Shown here one piece after another: positions 6,778-14,723 of a stretch of 64,000 nt of DNA. The number at the start of each line of letters is the position of its first letter. The stretch's first letter is position 1. The translations under genes were made by a program, and so were the position numbers. The stretch comes from Leptotrichia sp. oral taxon 847 (lineage in GTDB: Bacteria > Fusobacteriota > Fusobacteriia > Fusobacteriales > Leptotrichiaceae), in contig NZ_CP014231.1 in the NCBI RefSeq assembly GCF_001553645.1, forward strand, positions 1,488,001-1,552,000, given 5' to 3'. Under the pieces are notes generated by a model. It searched no databases, was not told the origin of the DNA, and was given only the letters and a program-made list of their open reading frames with translations.

Positions 6778-8007
6778 ATGAATTTATTTGACAAAGTATA
6801 TGAAAATAAAAAGCCACTTGCGTTTAGATACCGTCCGAAAAGTTTGGATGATTTTTATGGACAGGAAAAGTTGGTTGGAAAAAATGGAATTTTGAGGAAG
6901 ATTATTGAGCGCGGGAATTTTATGAATGCGATTTTTTGGGGAGCGCCGGGGACTGGGAAGACGACTCTTGCGGAAATTGTCGCTGAGAAAATGAATTATC
7001 ATTATGAATATTTGAATGCGATAAAGGCGTCTGTAACTGATATAAAGGAGATTTCTGATAAGGCACACAACAGATTTCATACGAATGGACAGCAGACACT
7101 TTTGTTTTTAGATGAGATTCATAGATTTAATAAGTTGCAGCAGGATTCGCTTTTGCAGGATTTGGAAAATGGGAATATTATTTTGATTGGAGCGACTACT
7201 GAAAATCCTTATTATAACTTGAATAACGCATTATTATCACGATGTATGGCATTTGAATTTAAAAAATTGAGTGAAAAAGATTTGCTTAAAATATTAAAAA
7301 ATATTAATGAAAAAGAGAAAATTGGAATTTCAGATGAGATTTTGAAGTATATTTCGGAGATTATTGAAGGGGATGCGAGACAGGCCATAAATATTTTGGA
7401 ATTAATTGCGAATGTTGGGGTGGATTTTACGCTTGATGAAGTGAAGGAAGTGCTGAATACGAAAAAATCTTATCACAAGACGGAAGATAAGTACAATACG
7501 GTTTCTGCGATGATAAAAAGTATTCGTGGAAGCGATCCTGATGCAGCTGTTTACTGGATGGCAAAAATGCTCTCTGGTGGCGAAGATATTTTATATATTG
7601 CAAGAAGGCTTGTAATTTTGGCATCTGAAGACATTGGGCTTGCAAATCCGCAGGCGTTACCAATTGCAGTGGCTGGACTTAATGCGGTAAAGGAGATTGG
7701 AATGCCTGAAGCGAGAATAATTCTCTCAGAAGTGGCGATTTATCTGGCAATTTCTCCCAAGAGCAATTCAGCCTACAATGCCATAAATTCAGCACTGAAA
7801 CACATTGAAAACGAAAAAATTCAGGAAGTGCCAGTTCATCTCACAAAAGTTGGGAAAAAAGATTATAAATATCCTCACAATTATAAAAATCACTATGTGG
7901 AACAGGTTTATATGAATGAAAAAATCAAGTTTTATGAATTTGGGGAGAATAAATTTGAGAAGGCAGCGGCAGAGTGGTTGAAAAAGATTAAGAAGGATGG
8001 GAAATAA
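6778..8007 (+). CDS. rarA: Replication-associated recombination protein A (AAA+ ATPase)
   Basis: RarA/MgsA acts at stalled replication forks. Residues 55-63 are the Walker A motif GAPGTGKTT, DEIHRF near 112-117 is Walker B, ATTENPYYNLNNALLSRC carries sensor 1 and the arginine finger, and the C-terminal half has the tetramerisation and MgsA domains (LVILASEDIGLANP, KSNSAYNAINSAL, VPVHLTK). At 409 residues it is full length. The last ~45 codons, from VGKKDYKYPHNYKNHY on, are repeated as a gene fragment at 11647-11790, so this 3' end may have been replaced when the neighbouring islet arrived. AAAGGAAG precedes the ATG. Confidence 0.93.
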   Translation: MNLFDKVYENKKPLAFRYRPKSLDDFYGQEKLVGKNGILRKIIERGNFMNAIFWGAPGTGKTTLAEIVAEKMNYHYEYLNAIKASVTDIKEISDKAHNRFHTNGQQTLLFLDEIHRFNKLQQDSLLQDLENGNIILIGATTENPYYNLNNALLSRCMAFEFKKLSEKDLLKILKNINEKEKIGISDEILKYISEIIEGDARQAINILELIANVGVDFTLDEVKEVLNTKKSYHKTEDKYNTVSAMIKSIRGSDPDAAVYWMAKMLSGGEDILYIARRLVILASEDIGLANPQALPIAVAGLNAVKEIGMPEARIILSEVAIYLAISPKSNSAYNAINSALKHIENEKIQEVPVHLTKVGKKDYKYPHNYKNHYVEQVYMNEKIKFYEFGENKFEKAAAEWLKKIKKDGK

Positions 8008-8035
8008 ACTTTTGTATTTTGTAAAGTAATTGAAA

Positions 8036-8083
8036 TAAAAAATACTCAGATGGCGGATTACACCATTATTTGAGTATTTTTTT
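8036..8083. terminator. Bidirectional terminator between rarA and the islet
   Basis: AATACTCA and TGAGTATT pair, with an inner ATGG/CCAT pairing; A-run before and T-run after, so it can end transcription from rarA (+) and from the minus-strand operon. Confidence 0.75.
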
Positions 8084-8089
8084 GAATAT

Positions 8090-8851
8090 TTAATTGTCAG
8101 AATAATTATAATTTTGAAAAAACCTTAAACTTTTTGTAAGTTTTCGTATATCATACTGACAATCAAGATATTCGCGAGATTTTTCTTTAAATAATTGACT
8201 ATCAGTAGATTTAAACATGGTATTGTCAGTGACATCATCATTAAGAAAAATTTTAATCATTTCAATTCTTAGAGTGTAATATTTTTTAAGACGTTCTCTG
8301 TAAAGTTCTAAAATTGTACAAGTCAAATTACATTTAATATTTTCTAATTTTGAAATATTATCTTGCGCTACTTCAAGATTAGCCAAAGCAACTTGTCTAG
8401 CTTCTTGATGATTAATCATATATGAATATTCAGGACGAAATTTATCGTCAGAAATAATTGAAAGTAATTCTTCAGTAATTCTTTTATTTTCAGCATTATA
8501 TTTTTTATTTTCTAATTTTTCCTTTTCTTTTTTTTCTGCCTCCAGTCTTTCTTGTTCTTGCACATTTTTTTCCTGCTCTTCTGTAGAAATATTTTCAGAA
8601 GAATATGTTTCTTTTGTTTGTTCAATTTCTTTATCGGAATTTTTATCTTTAAGCCAATTTATAATAGGACTTGGTGTAAAAATATATAGAAGTATAACCA
8701 AAACTCCAGAAAGGATAAGTTTTTTCTTAATACTAGTTTTAGTTTGAAGAATTACTATAAAAAGTAACCAAGGAAATAATATAATAAAAAGGACACCCCA
8801 TCCTTCTTGATACCATCTTTTTTTATTTTGATTATTTTCAGTATTATTCAT
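8090..8851 (-). CDS. Membrane protein with coiled coil, paralogue of 8844-9650
   Basis: A 253-residue protein of unknown function. After a short basic N-terminus with an aromatic motif (KKRWYQEGWG) come two membrane segments (residues ~17-33 and ~42-57), then a Glu/Lys-rich coiled coil (~85-125), then a helical domain with two cysteines (NIKCNLTCTILELYRERLKKYYTLRIEMIKIF). The same order and many residues are shared with the next gene upstream, so these are tandem duplicates. The ATG overlaps the end of that gene by 8 bp and has GAAAGGAAG before it, so translation is probably coupled. It is the last gene of the islet operon. No known family is recognised. Confidence 0.65.
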   Translation of the reverse strand: MNNTENNQNKKRWYQEGWGVLFIILFPWLLFIVILQTKTSIKKKLILSGVLVILLYIFTPSPIINWLKDKNSDKEIEQTKETYSSENISTEEQEKNVQEQERLEAEKKEKEKLENKKYNAENKRITEELLSIISDDKFRPEYSYMINHQEARQVALANLEVAQDNISKLENIKCNLTCTILELYRERLKKYYTLRIEMIKIFLNDDVTDNTMFKSTDSQLFKEKSREYLDCQYDIRKLTKSLRFFQNYNYSDN

Positions 8852-9650
8852 GTGTCTTCCTTTCAGCTTTTATATTTTCAAAAAAACTAATTATTTTATT
8901 TTGATATTCAGTATATTCGATAACTTTTCTTTTAAATATTTTTTCTTCTGGAATAGTTGCAATATCTTCAATGCCGTAACTAGCATCAGCAAATTTTATA
9001 AGTTCTTTGAGCATGTCAATTCTTAAAATGTAGAGTTTGATAAATACAGCTTTGACTTCATTTAAATTATTACAAGCCAAGTTACATTTTATATTCTTTA
9101 ATTTTTCAATAGAATATTGTGATTTGTTAATATTATTTATAGCAATCTTTTTTGCTTCTAAGATACTGTCATATGAATAATTATCTGCAAGATAATTTGC
9201 CATTAGCTTAAAATCCTGTCTAAAAGGTTTGTCATCATTTGAAACTATTGATAAGATTTCACTTGATAATTGTTTAATTTCATCATCAATTTGTTTTTCA
9301 GTTTCTGCCTTTAATTTTGCTTCCTGTTCTAAATTCATTTTTCTTTTTTGATTTTCTAGTTCATTAATTTTGGCTTCCTGTTCCAGTGTTGCAGTTTTTT
9401 CTTGTTCTAATTTTTTTAATTGTTCCTGTTTCTGCTTTTCTTTAGCGATTTTTTCCTCTGTATTAGGTTCAAGTGCTGTAATCAAAAATATAAATAAAAT
9501 AAAACTTCCAAATAATGTTGAAAATATAATTTTTTTCTTTTTATCAAGATTACTTTGTAAAATAACTAAAAACAATAGATAAGGACATAAAATAATAAGT
9601 AGAATTCCCCACCATTTTTTAAACCATCTTTTTTTATTTGGATTATTCAT
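8844..9650 (-). CDS. Membrane protein with coiled coil, paralogue of 8090-8851
   Basis: A 268-residue protein with the same plan as its neighbour: a basic aromatic start (KKRWFKKWWG), two membrane segments (~13-30 and ~37-58), a long Glu/Gln/Lys coiled coil (~65-130), and a C-terminal helical domain with KLKNIKCNLACNNLNEVKAV. The paired cysteines (C-N-L-x-C) and the LRI-DM/LRI-EM motif are conserved between the paralogues, so they likely matter for structure. Start ATG follows AGGAGG. It lies 12 bp after the SH3-domain gene, in the same operon. Whether it is structural, regulatory or part of a defence or secretion device cannot be told. Confidence 0.65.
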   Translation of the reverse strand: MNNPNKKRWFKKWWGILLIILCPYLLFLVILQSNLDKKKKIIFSTLFGSFILFIFLITALEPNTEEKIAKEKQKQEQLKKLEQEKTATLEQEAKINELENQKRKMNLEQEAKLKAETEKQIDDEIKQLSSEILSIVSNDDKPFRQDFKLMANYLADNYSYDSILEAKKIAINNINKSQYSIEKLKNIKCNLACNNLNEVKAVFIKLYILRIDMLKELIKFADASYGIEDIATIPEEKIFKRKVIEYTEYQNKIISFFENIKAERKTHE

Positions 9651-9662
9651 ATAATTTTCCTC

Positions 9663-10433
9663 CTAATTAATTTTTTTCAAATATTCCTTATTGACATATC
9701 CAAATTCTTCGCCATCTAAAACTTGAACATAATACCAATTACCTTTTTCATTAATTAAACTTACAGTTTTTCCATTTTTTACCTTGCCACGAATTGTTGA
9801 ATTGCTGTCAGGCTTTCTCATAAAATTAACATATCCATTTGGCGAATTTACAATATATTTTTCTCGCTTTGCTCTTTTTTCTTCTAAATCTTCATAATCA
9901 TTATATCCAGAAACAAAATCTCCCCTTCTTACAACATCTATTATATTTCCGTGAATTTCAAAGTCTACTACTTCTTGATTAAAATCAATTCCAGAAGGTT
10001 TTCCATCAAAACCTTTATCATTATAAATTTTACAAAATACTTTATTTTTATCAATGCATGAAGTGAAATCTACTTTAAAACTGTGAGGATTACTTTCAGA
10101 TTTACTGCTAAATATTTCAAAAAAATTATTATATATTGAATTAAAAACAGCATCTTCAATGTGAATTTCTGTTATTTTGGGATTTGGAGTACAATCTCCT
10201 AAATTTCCAAATCCAATTTCTTCAACTTCTTTTTCATCAGTATAATGTACTCCATAAACTTTAGCATTTTTGGAAAGTTTAATTATTACTGTACCTGTTT
10301 CATCTTGTCCCAAATAACTTCCATTCAAAGTATCTACATCAATATTGTAAATCATTTCAGGATTACATTTCTCATAAGCCAATCCAATAATATTTATAAT
10401 GAACAAACTTAAAATTAACACCAAATTTCTCAT
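9663..10433 (-). CDS. Exported protein with C-terminal bacterial SH3 domain
   Basis: A 256-residue protein with a signal peptide (MRNLVLILSLFIINIIGLAY). The middle part has no recognised domain and contains several cysteines that could form disulphides. The last ~65 residues are a bacterial SH3 (SH3b) domain: GYVNFMRKPDSNSTIRGKVKNG...WYYVQVLDGEEFGYVNKEYLK. SH3b domains often bind peptidoglycan or other wall components. The longer frame begins at 10481, but GGAGAAAAATT precedes the ATG at 10433 and the signal peptide starts there. The longer version would overlap the nuclease gene by 17 bp; with this start the gap is 31 bp. Confidence 0.7.
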   Translation of the reverse strand: MRNLVLILSLFIINIIGLAYEKCNPEMIYNIDVDTLNGSYLGQDETGTVIIKLSKNAKVYGVHYTDEKEVEEIGFGNLGDCTPNPKITEIHIEDAVFNSIYNNFFEIFSSKSESNPHSFKVDFTSCIDKNKVFCKIYNDKGFDGKPSGIDFNQEVVDFEIHGNIIDVVRRGDFVSGYNDYEDLEEKRAKREKYIVNSPNGYVNFMRKPDSNSTIRGKVKNGKTVSLINEKGNWYYVQVLDGEEFGYVNKEYLKKIN

Positions 10434-10464
10434 AATTTTTCTCCAATCTTTTAAAAATTTATTT

Positions 10465-11481
10465 TTACCAAGTAATATCATTTAATTTTTCTGCAATTTC
10501 TAAAGTTGATAATTTTTCTACATTTTCAATTTCTAAATTTACTTTTAAGTCAAAAAGTCTAGAGCCTAGCAAACCATATTTTGAAGTTTTTTTAAATTTT
10601 GTTGGACAAAAGTCATTATTGTCAAATAAAAAGAATATATGTCCTTTTGAAATATCGCCATAGATGTAAATTTCTGGGAATTCCCTTATTGTGTTGATGA
10701 TTCTGTTTTCTTCCTCGCTAGTAATTTCCCCATTGCCTGAAATTTTTTTAGTAATTAATTTTCCTTCTTCTGTAAGTTCAGCCAAAAAAACTTTGTTTAT
10801 TTTTCCAATATATTTCATTTCTTTTGCAGTATATATTCCAGTAAATTGATGGTTTGAATATCCTCTGGATTCAGGTTGGAAGTATAAATGATATTTTTCG
10901 TTTAATTCAAAACTTTTATTGCATGGAACGATTCTGAATACATTTTTTATTAGACCCATTGAACTGCAATAATAATAAAAATCTTTGGATAAACGGTATA
11001 GTTCTTCATTAAAAGGGTATTCGTCCACAATTTCCTGAAGAGAAGAAATTAATTCGGAAAAAGTTATTGAAACAAACTTAAAATTATAAATTCCAATTTT
11101 TTGATTTATAGATTTTATGGTAGTTTCATCAAAGGTAGAATCACTTATGTGAATTAATATATTTGTTTCAGTTAAATTTTCGTTTTTGCAATAATTAATA
11201 AGTTTTTTTGTATTATCTAATCCTGAAATTTTAGTTTCGATAATGATTTTTGTTGCTTTTGTCTGAATATGTCCGTCGATAATCCCTCCTTCCTTTTGTG
11301 ATTTTTGTTGTGTAAAAACAGGGATAACCTCATAATTGATATTTTCTGGAAGAACACTGTTTATAAATAATTCATAAATTTTTGGATTTATTCTATACAA
11401 GTTTGATAGAAGTAATAGAATATTATTTGTAATAGTATCTTCTCCTTTAGAGTAAATTTGAAATGGATTAATAAATCCCAT
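10465..11481 (-). CDS. PD-(D/E)XK superfamily nuclease-like protein
   Basis: A 338-residue protein. The N-terminal third has the PD-(D/E)XK layout: an early acidic residue in YSKGEDTITNNILLLL (E14), then GGIIDGHI (D69) and IIIETKI (E82-x-K84). The order E...D...ExK resembles PDDEXK_1-type proteins, often found in accessory and defence regions. The last ~150 residues are unassigned and may hold a recognition or effector domain. It is the first gene of a four-gene minus-strand operon with a good AGGAGG site, and an 18-base A/T homopolymer lies upstream. The catalytic role is inferred from motif order only; a non-catalytic relative is possible. Confidence 0.6.
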   Translation of the reverse strand: MGFINPFQIYSKGEDTITNNILLLLSNLYRINPKIYELFINSVLPENINYEVIPVFTQQKSQKEGGIIDGHIQTKATKIIIETKISGLDNTKKLINYCKNENLTETNILIHISDSTFDETTIKSINQKIGIYNFKFVSITFSELISSLQEIVDEYPFNEELYRLSKDFYYYCSSMGLIKNVFRIVPCNKSFELNEKYHLYFQPESRGYSNHQFTGIYTAKEMKYIGKINKVFLAELTEEGKLITKKISGNGEITSEEENRIINTIREFPEIYIYGDISKGHIFFLFDNNDFCPTKFKKTSKYGLLGSRLFDLKVNLEIENVEKLSTLEIAEKLNDITW

Positions 11482-11522
11482 AAAAAACCTCCTTATTTTT
11501 TTTAAGTTATATTCTTATTTTA

Positions 11523-11548
11523 GTTATACCTTTTTTTTTTTTTTTTTT
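11523..11548 (-). promoter_or_regulatory. 18-bp homopolymer tract at the islet operon promoter
   Basis: Eighteen T on the plus strand (11531-11548) read as A18 on the minus strand, directly upstream of TATAAC (complement of 11523-11528), the best -10 candidate for the nuclease operon. The tract fills the -10/-35 spacer, so slippage would change promoter spacing. No clear -35 is seen at the present length. Confidence 0.4.
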
Positions 11549-11646
11549 GATTATATATTGATTAATTTATAGTTAACTTTATAAATTGTTGTATAATAAT
11601 TTTAAATCTACAATTTTTAAAAAGCTAATATTTTTGACAACTTTTT

Positions 11647-11790
11647 ACAAAGGTTGGGAAAAAAGATTATAAATATCCTCACAATTATAAAAATTACTAT
11701 GCGGAACAGGTTTATATGAATGAGAAAATCAAGTTTTATGAATTTGGAGAGAATAAATTTGAGAGAGCGTCGAAGGAGTATTTTATTTAA
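11647..11790 (+). pseudogene. rarA: Duplicated 3' end of rarA (orphan fragment)
   Basis: From 11653 to about 11765 this matches rarA 7856-7968 with four substitutions over roughly 110 bp, in frame, encoding VGKKDYKYPHNYKNYYAEQV and onward. It then diverges to ...ERASKEYFI and a TAA at 11788. There is no start or upstream rarA sequence. It probably is the original 3' end of rarA, displaced when DNA carrying a new rarA end and the islet was inserted. Confidence 0.85.
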
Positions 11791-11925
11791 ATTATAATTA
11801 CAAACGTCTGAACCAGGATGATGAAGAATCAAACCATATTCCATCTCAACTCCATTATTAACACCAGTTGCAGCCTAAGTGCTGCCAATTAGTGATCCTA
11901 AAGCAGAATTTGTATCATCAAGTTA
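11791..11925 (-). pseudogene. Possible degraded coding remnant
   Basis: On the minus strand a frame reads DDTNSALGSLIGST, a TAG stop, then AATGVNNGVEMEYGLILHHP and on. The Gly/Ala-rich composition resembles part of an exported or membrane peptide, but no family is recognised. No start or ribosome-binding site is seen. The rest of 11482-12061 holds the poly-T tract and the rarA fragment. Confidence 0.25.
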
Positions 11926-12061
11926 AATTTAAAGTTATAAAATAAAAAACGAGAATTTCTATAGAATTTCTATTAAAATTATTATAAATTTATAATCGAA
12001 ATAATAGTTTTTTAGTGTATACTCTTACTGAAATAAATCATAAAGAAAAGAGATGGTAAAG

Positions 12062-12454
12062 ATGACATTGTTGAAAAAATCTATGTTAGTATTATCTGTA
12101 ATGACATTAATTGGTGGAATGGGCTTTGCTGCAAAAGCTAGAACTACTAGAACTAGAAGAAAAGCAGTTGCTAAAAAGACAGTTGCCAAGAAAAAAGTTA
12201 CGAAAAAAGCTGCAAAAAAAGTTCCTTCAGAATCTTACACTTGCGGTTCTGAAAGAATAACAGTTACTTATCCGACAACAAAAACTGCAAAAGTAACAAC
12301 TAAAGAAGGAAAAGTTTATAACTTGAAAATAGCAGTTTCAGGTAGTGGATCAAGATATGTATCTAAAGGTGGAGATATTGAGTTCTTTAAAGGTGGAAAA
12401 GACGTTATTTACAGAGGAGCAAATAATATCGAAAAATCTTGTAAAAGAAGATAA
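12062..12454 (+). CDS. MliC-like lysozyme inhibitor with Lys/Arg-rich linker
   Basis: A 130-residue exported protein: signal peptide (MTLLKKSMLVLSVMTLIGGMGFA), a basic linker of about 30 residues built of AKK/TKK units, then an MliC-like domain (YTCGSERITVTYPTTKTAKV...LKIAVSGSGSRYVSKGGDIEFFKGGKDVIYRG) with the conserved first and last cysteines. MliC proteins bind and block C-type lysozyme in the periplasm or outer membrane, which fits an oral or mucosal host. The linker could hold the protein on anionic envelope polymers. No lipobox is seen. An ATG at 12053 is in frame, but GAAAAGAG lies too close to it; 12062 has proper spacing. Confidence 0.7.
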   Translation: MTLLKKSMLVLSVMTLIGGMGFAAKARTTRTRRKAVAKKTVAKKKVTKKAAKKVPSESYTCGSERITVTYPTTKTAKVTTKEGKVYNLKIAVSGSGSRYVSKGGDIEFFKGGKDVIYRGANNIEKSCKRR

Positions 12455-12473
12455 TAACCTTGAAAATTAAAAG

Positions 12474-12533
12474 AAAAACATAATTGACAGATCGAACAGA
12501 AACTTGTAAGATTTGAAAATTATGTTTTTTTAT
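12474..12533 (+). terminator. Terminator after the MliC-like gene
   Basis: AAAACATAATT and AAAATTATGTTTTTTT can pair across a 30-base loop, followed by T. Between it and the tRNA there is no further recognisable feature. Confidence 0.55.
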
Positions 12534-12645
12534 TAGGATTTATTTTAAAATAGATACAACATAAAAATTATGATTTTTAAAATATTTTGTCTTGAATTAA
12601 TGAAGAGTGATTTGAAACATTGATAAAATTTTAAGATTAAAAAAA

Positions 12646-12722
12646 TGGCGTACCTGTGAGGAATCGAACCCCAAGCCTTCTGATCCGAAGTCAGACGCTC
12701 TATCCAGTTGAGCTACAAGTAC
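12646..12722 (-). tRNA. tRNA-Arg (anticodon TCG)
   Basis: On the minus strand the sequence folds as a 77-base tRNA: acceptor arms GTACTTG and CAGGTAC, D-arm AGCTCAACTGGATAGAGC, anticodon loop CTTCGGA (anticodon TCG, reading CGN), T-loop GGTTCGATTCC, and an encoded CCA at the 3' end (12646-12648). It is a single gene, not in a tRNA array. Confidence 0.95.
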
Positions 12723-12769
12723 ACAAAATAATGTTATCATATTTTTTTTAAATAGTCAACGAAAAAAGT

Positions 12770-12797
12770 TTGTAAATTTTGATAAATGTGGTAAAAT
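12770..12797 (+). promoter_or_regulatory. Candidate promoter of the phosphoglucomutase gene
   Basis: TTGTAA, 16 bp, then TAAAAT (12792-12797), about 65 bp before the start codon and just past the divergently oriented tRNA. Confidence 0.4.
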
Positions 12798-12861
12798 TAA
12801 AGTGAATAGATAAAGTTATTTAATAAAAATTTGCAAAATAAAATTTTAGGAGGAAAATATT

Positions 12862-14580
12862 ATGGATTTTATGAAAAAGTACGAATATTGGCTAAATTCA
12901 GATGCCATTGATGAAAAAGACAGGGAAGAATTGAAAAGCATTGCAGGGAATAAAAAAGAAATAGAAGATAGATTTTTCAAAGATTTGAGTTTTGGAACTG
13001 GTGGAATTAGAGGAGTTCGTGGAATTGGAACTAATAGAATGAATAAATATGTAATTAGAAAAGTAACTCAAGGACTTGCAAATTATATGCTAAGTTTTGA
13101 TGAAAAAGCTGCAAAAGAAAAAGGAATTATAATTGCTCATGACTGTAGAATAGGTTCGAGAGAATATGCGCTAAATACTGCAAGAGTAATGGCTGCAAAT
13201 GGAATTAAAGCATATATTTATGAAAGTTTACGTTCAACTCCTGAGTTGTCATTTGGTGTGAGATATAAAGGATGTATGTCAGGAATCGTTGTTACGGCTT
13301 CTCATAATCCAGCTGAATACAATGGATATAAAGTTTATTGGGATGATGGAGCACAAGTTGTTGACCCACATGCACCAGCAATTGTTGAAGAAGTAAATAA
13401 AATTTCTACATTGGAAGAAATAAAAGTTATTTCTGAAGAAGAAGGAAGAGAAAAAGGATTAATCATTCAGCTTGATCATAAAATTGATGATGACTATATA
13501 GCAGCAATTAAAAAACAAACTATACATACAGATATTCCAGGAAAAGAAGATTTCAAAATTGTTTACACTCCGCTTCATGGAACTGGTGGAAGACCAATGA
13601 AGAGAATTTTATCTGAATTTGGATACAATTTTGAAGTTGTAAAAGAACAAATTGAGCCAGATGGAAACTTTCCAACTGTAGTTTATGCAAACCCTGAAGA
13701 AGTGGCAGCATTCAAATTGGGAACAAAATTAGGGAATGAAATTGGAGCACAATTAATTTTGGCAAATGACCCAGATGCTGATAGAATTGGTATTGCGATA
13801 AGAGATGACAAAAACGAATGGTACTATCCAAATGGAAACCAAGTTGGATTGTTGTTATTGCAATATTTATTGAATTACAAAAAAGATATTCCAGCTGATG
13901 CACAAGTTATTACAACAGTTGTTTCAACACCTATGATTGATGTTGTTGCACCTGCTAAAAATGTTGGAGTTATGAAAACATTGACTGGATTCAAATACAT
14001 TGGACAAAAAATTAGACAATTTGAACACAAAGAATTGGAAGGATCATATTTATTTGGATTTGAAGAAAGCTACGGATATTTGATAGGAACTCATGCAAGA
14101 GATAAAGATGCACTAGTAACTTCAATGGTTATTTCTGAAATGGCAACTTATTACCATTCAAAAGGAACTTCTATTTACAAAGAATTACAAAAATTATATA
14201 AAGAATTTGGATATTACTTAGAAGGAATTAAATCAGTAATGTTAAAAGGTAAAGATGGAATTGAACAAATGGCAGCATTGATGTCTAACTTGAGAGAAAA
14301 TGTTAAAGATGAATTGCTTGGTAAGAAAATTAAAATTAAAAGAGATTTCTTCTCACACAAAGAACATAACTTGGAAACTGGTGAAGAAAAAGAAATTAAT
14401 TTACCAAAAGAAAATGTATTACAATTTGTTCTTGAAGACAATACATTTATTACAGCAAGACCATCTGGAACTGAACCCAAAATCAAATTCTATTTCAGTG
14501 TAAATGCAGATTCTAGCGAAAATGTCAAAGCTAAACTTGATAAAACAATGGAAGAATTTTCTAAATTTATTGGATTATAA
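12862..14580 (+). CDS. pgcA: Alpha-phosphoglucomutase (phospho-sugar mutase)
   Basis: A full-length 572-residue cytosolic phosphohexomutase of the long bacterial type that interconverts glucose 1- and 6-phosphate. All four loops are visible: GTGGIRG near 46-52, TASHNP with the phospho-serine at 147, the metal site DPDADR near 307, and the phosphate loop RPSGTEPK near 534. This links hexose catabolism with UDP-glucose and LPS precursors. Start follows AGGAGG. It has its own promoter and terminator, so it is a single-gene unit. Activity on mannose phosphate cannot be excluded from sequence. Confidence 0.9.
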   Translation: MDFMKKYEYWLNSDAIDEKDREELKSIAGNKKEIEDRFFKDLSFGTGGIRGVRGIGTNRMNKYVIRKVTQGLANYMLSFDEKAAKEKGIIIAHDCRIGSREYALNTARVMAANGIKAYIYESLRSTPELSFGVRYKGCMSGIVVTASHNPAEYNGYKVYWDDGAQVVDPHAPAIVEEVNKISTLEEIKVISEEEGREKGLIIQLDHKIDDDYIAAIKKQTIHTDIPGKEDFKIVYTPLHGTGGRPMKRILSEFGYNFEVVKEQIEPDGNFPTVVYANPEEVAAFKLGTKLGNEIGAQLILANDPDADRIGIAIRDDKNEWYYPNGNQVGLLLLQYLLNYKKDIPADAQVITTVVSTPMIDVVAPAKNVGVMKTLTGFKYIGQKIRQFEHKELEGSYLFGFEESYGYLIGTHARDKDALVTSMVISEMATYYHSKGTSIYKELQKLYKEFGYYLEGIKSVMLKGKDGIEQMAALMSNLRENVKDELLGKKIKIKRDFFSHKEHNLETGEEKEINLPKENVLQFVLEDNTFITARPSGTEPKIKFYFSVNADSSENVKAKLDKTMEEFSKFIGL

Positions 14581-14646
14581 TTTTGAGTGATTTATAAAAA
14601 AATAATTGTAATATTTTGTTGAAATTTATTTTAAGAAAAAAATAAA

Positions 14647-14698
14647 GAAAGGATTTTATCATAATTACAGAAAAGTTATGCTCTGAAATCCTTTTTTT
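14647..14698 (+). terminator. Terminator after the phosphoglucomutase gene
   Basis: AAAGGATTT and AAATCCTTT pair, with an inner CATAA/TTATG pairing, followed by seven T. Confidence 0.8.
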
Positions 14699-14723
14699 AA
14701 AATATGAAAATAAAAGGTAAAAA

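Noticed and set aside
11617-11844. Minus-strand open frame of 75 codons
   Set aside because: Most of it is antisense to the rarA fragment, whose plus-strand match to rarA is far stronger evidence.
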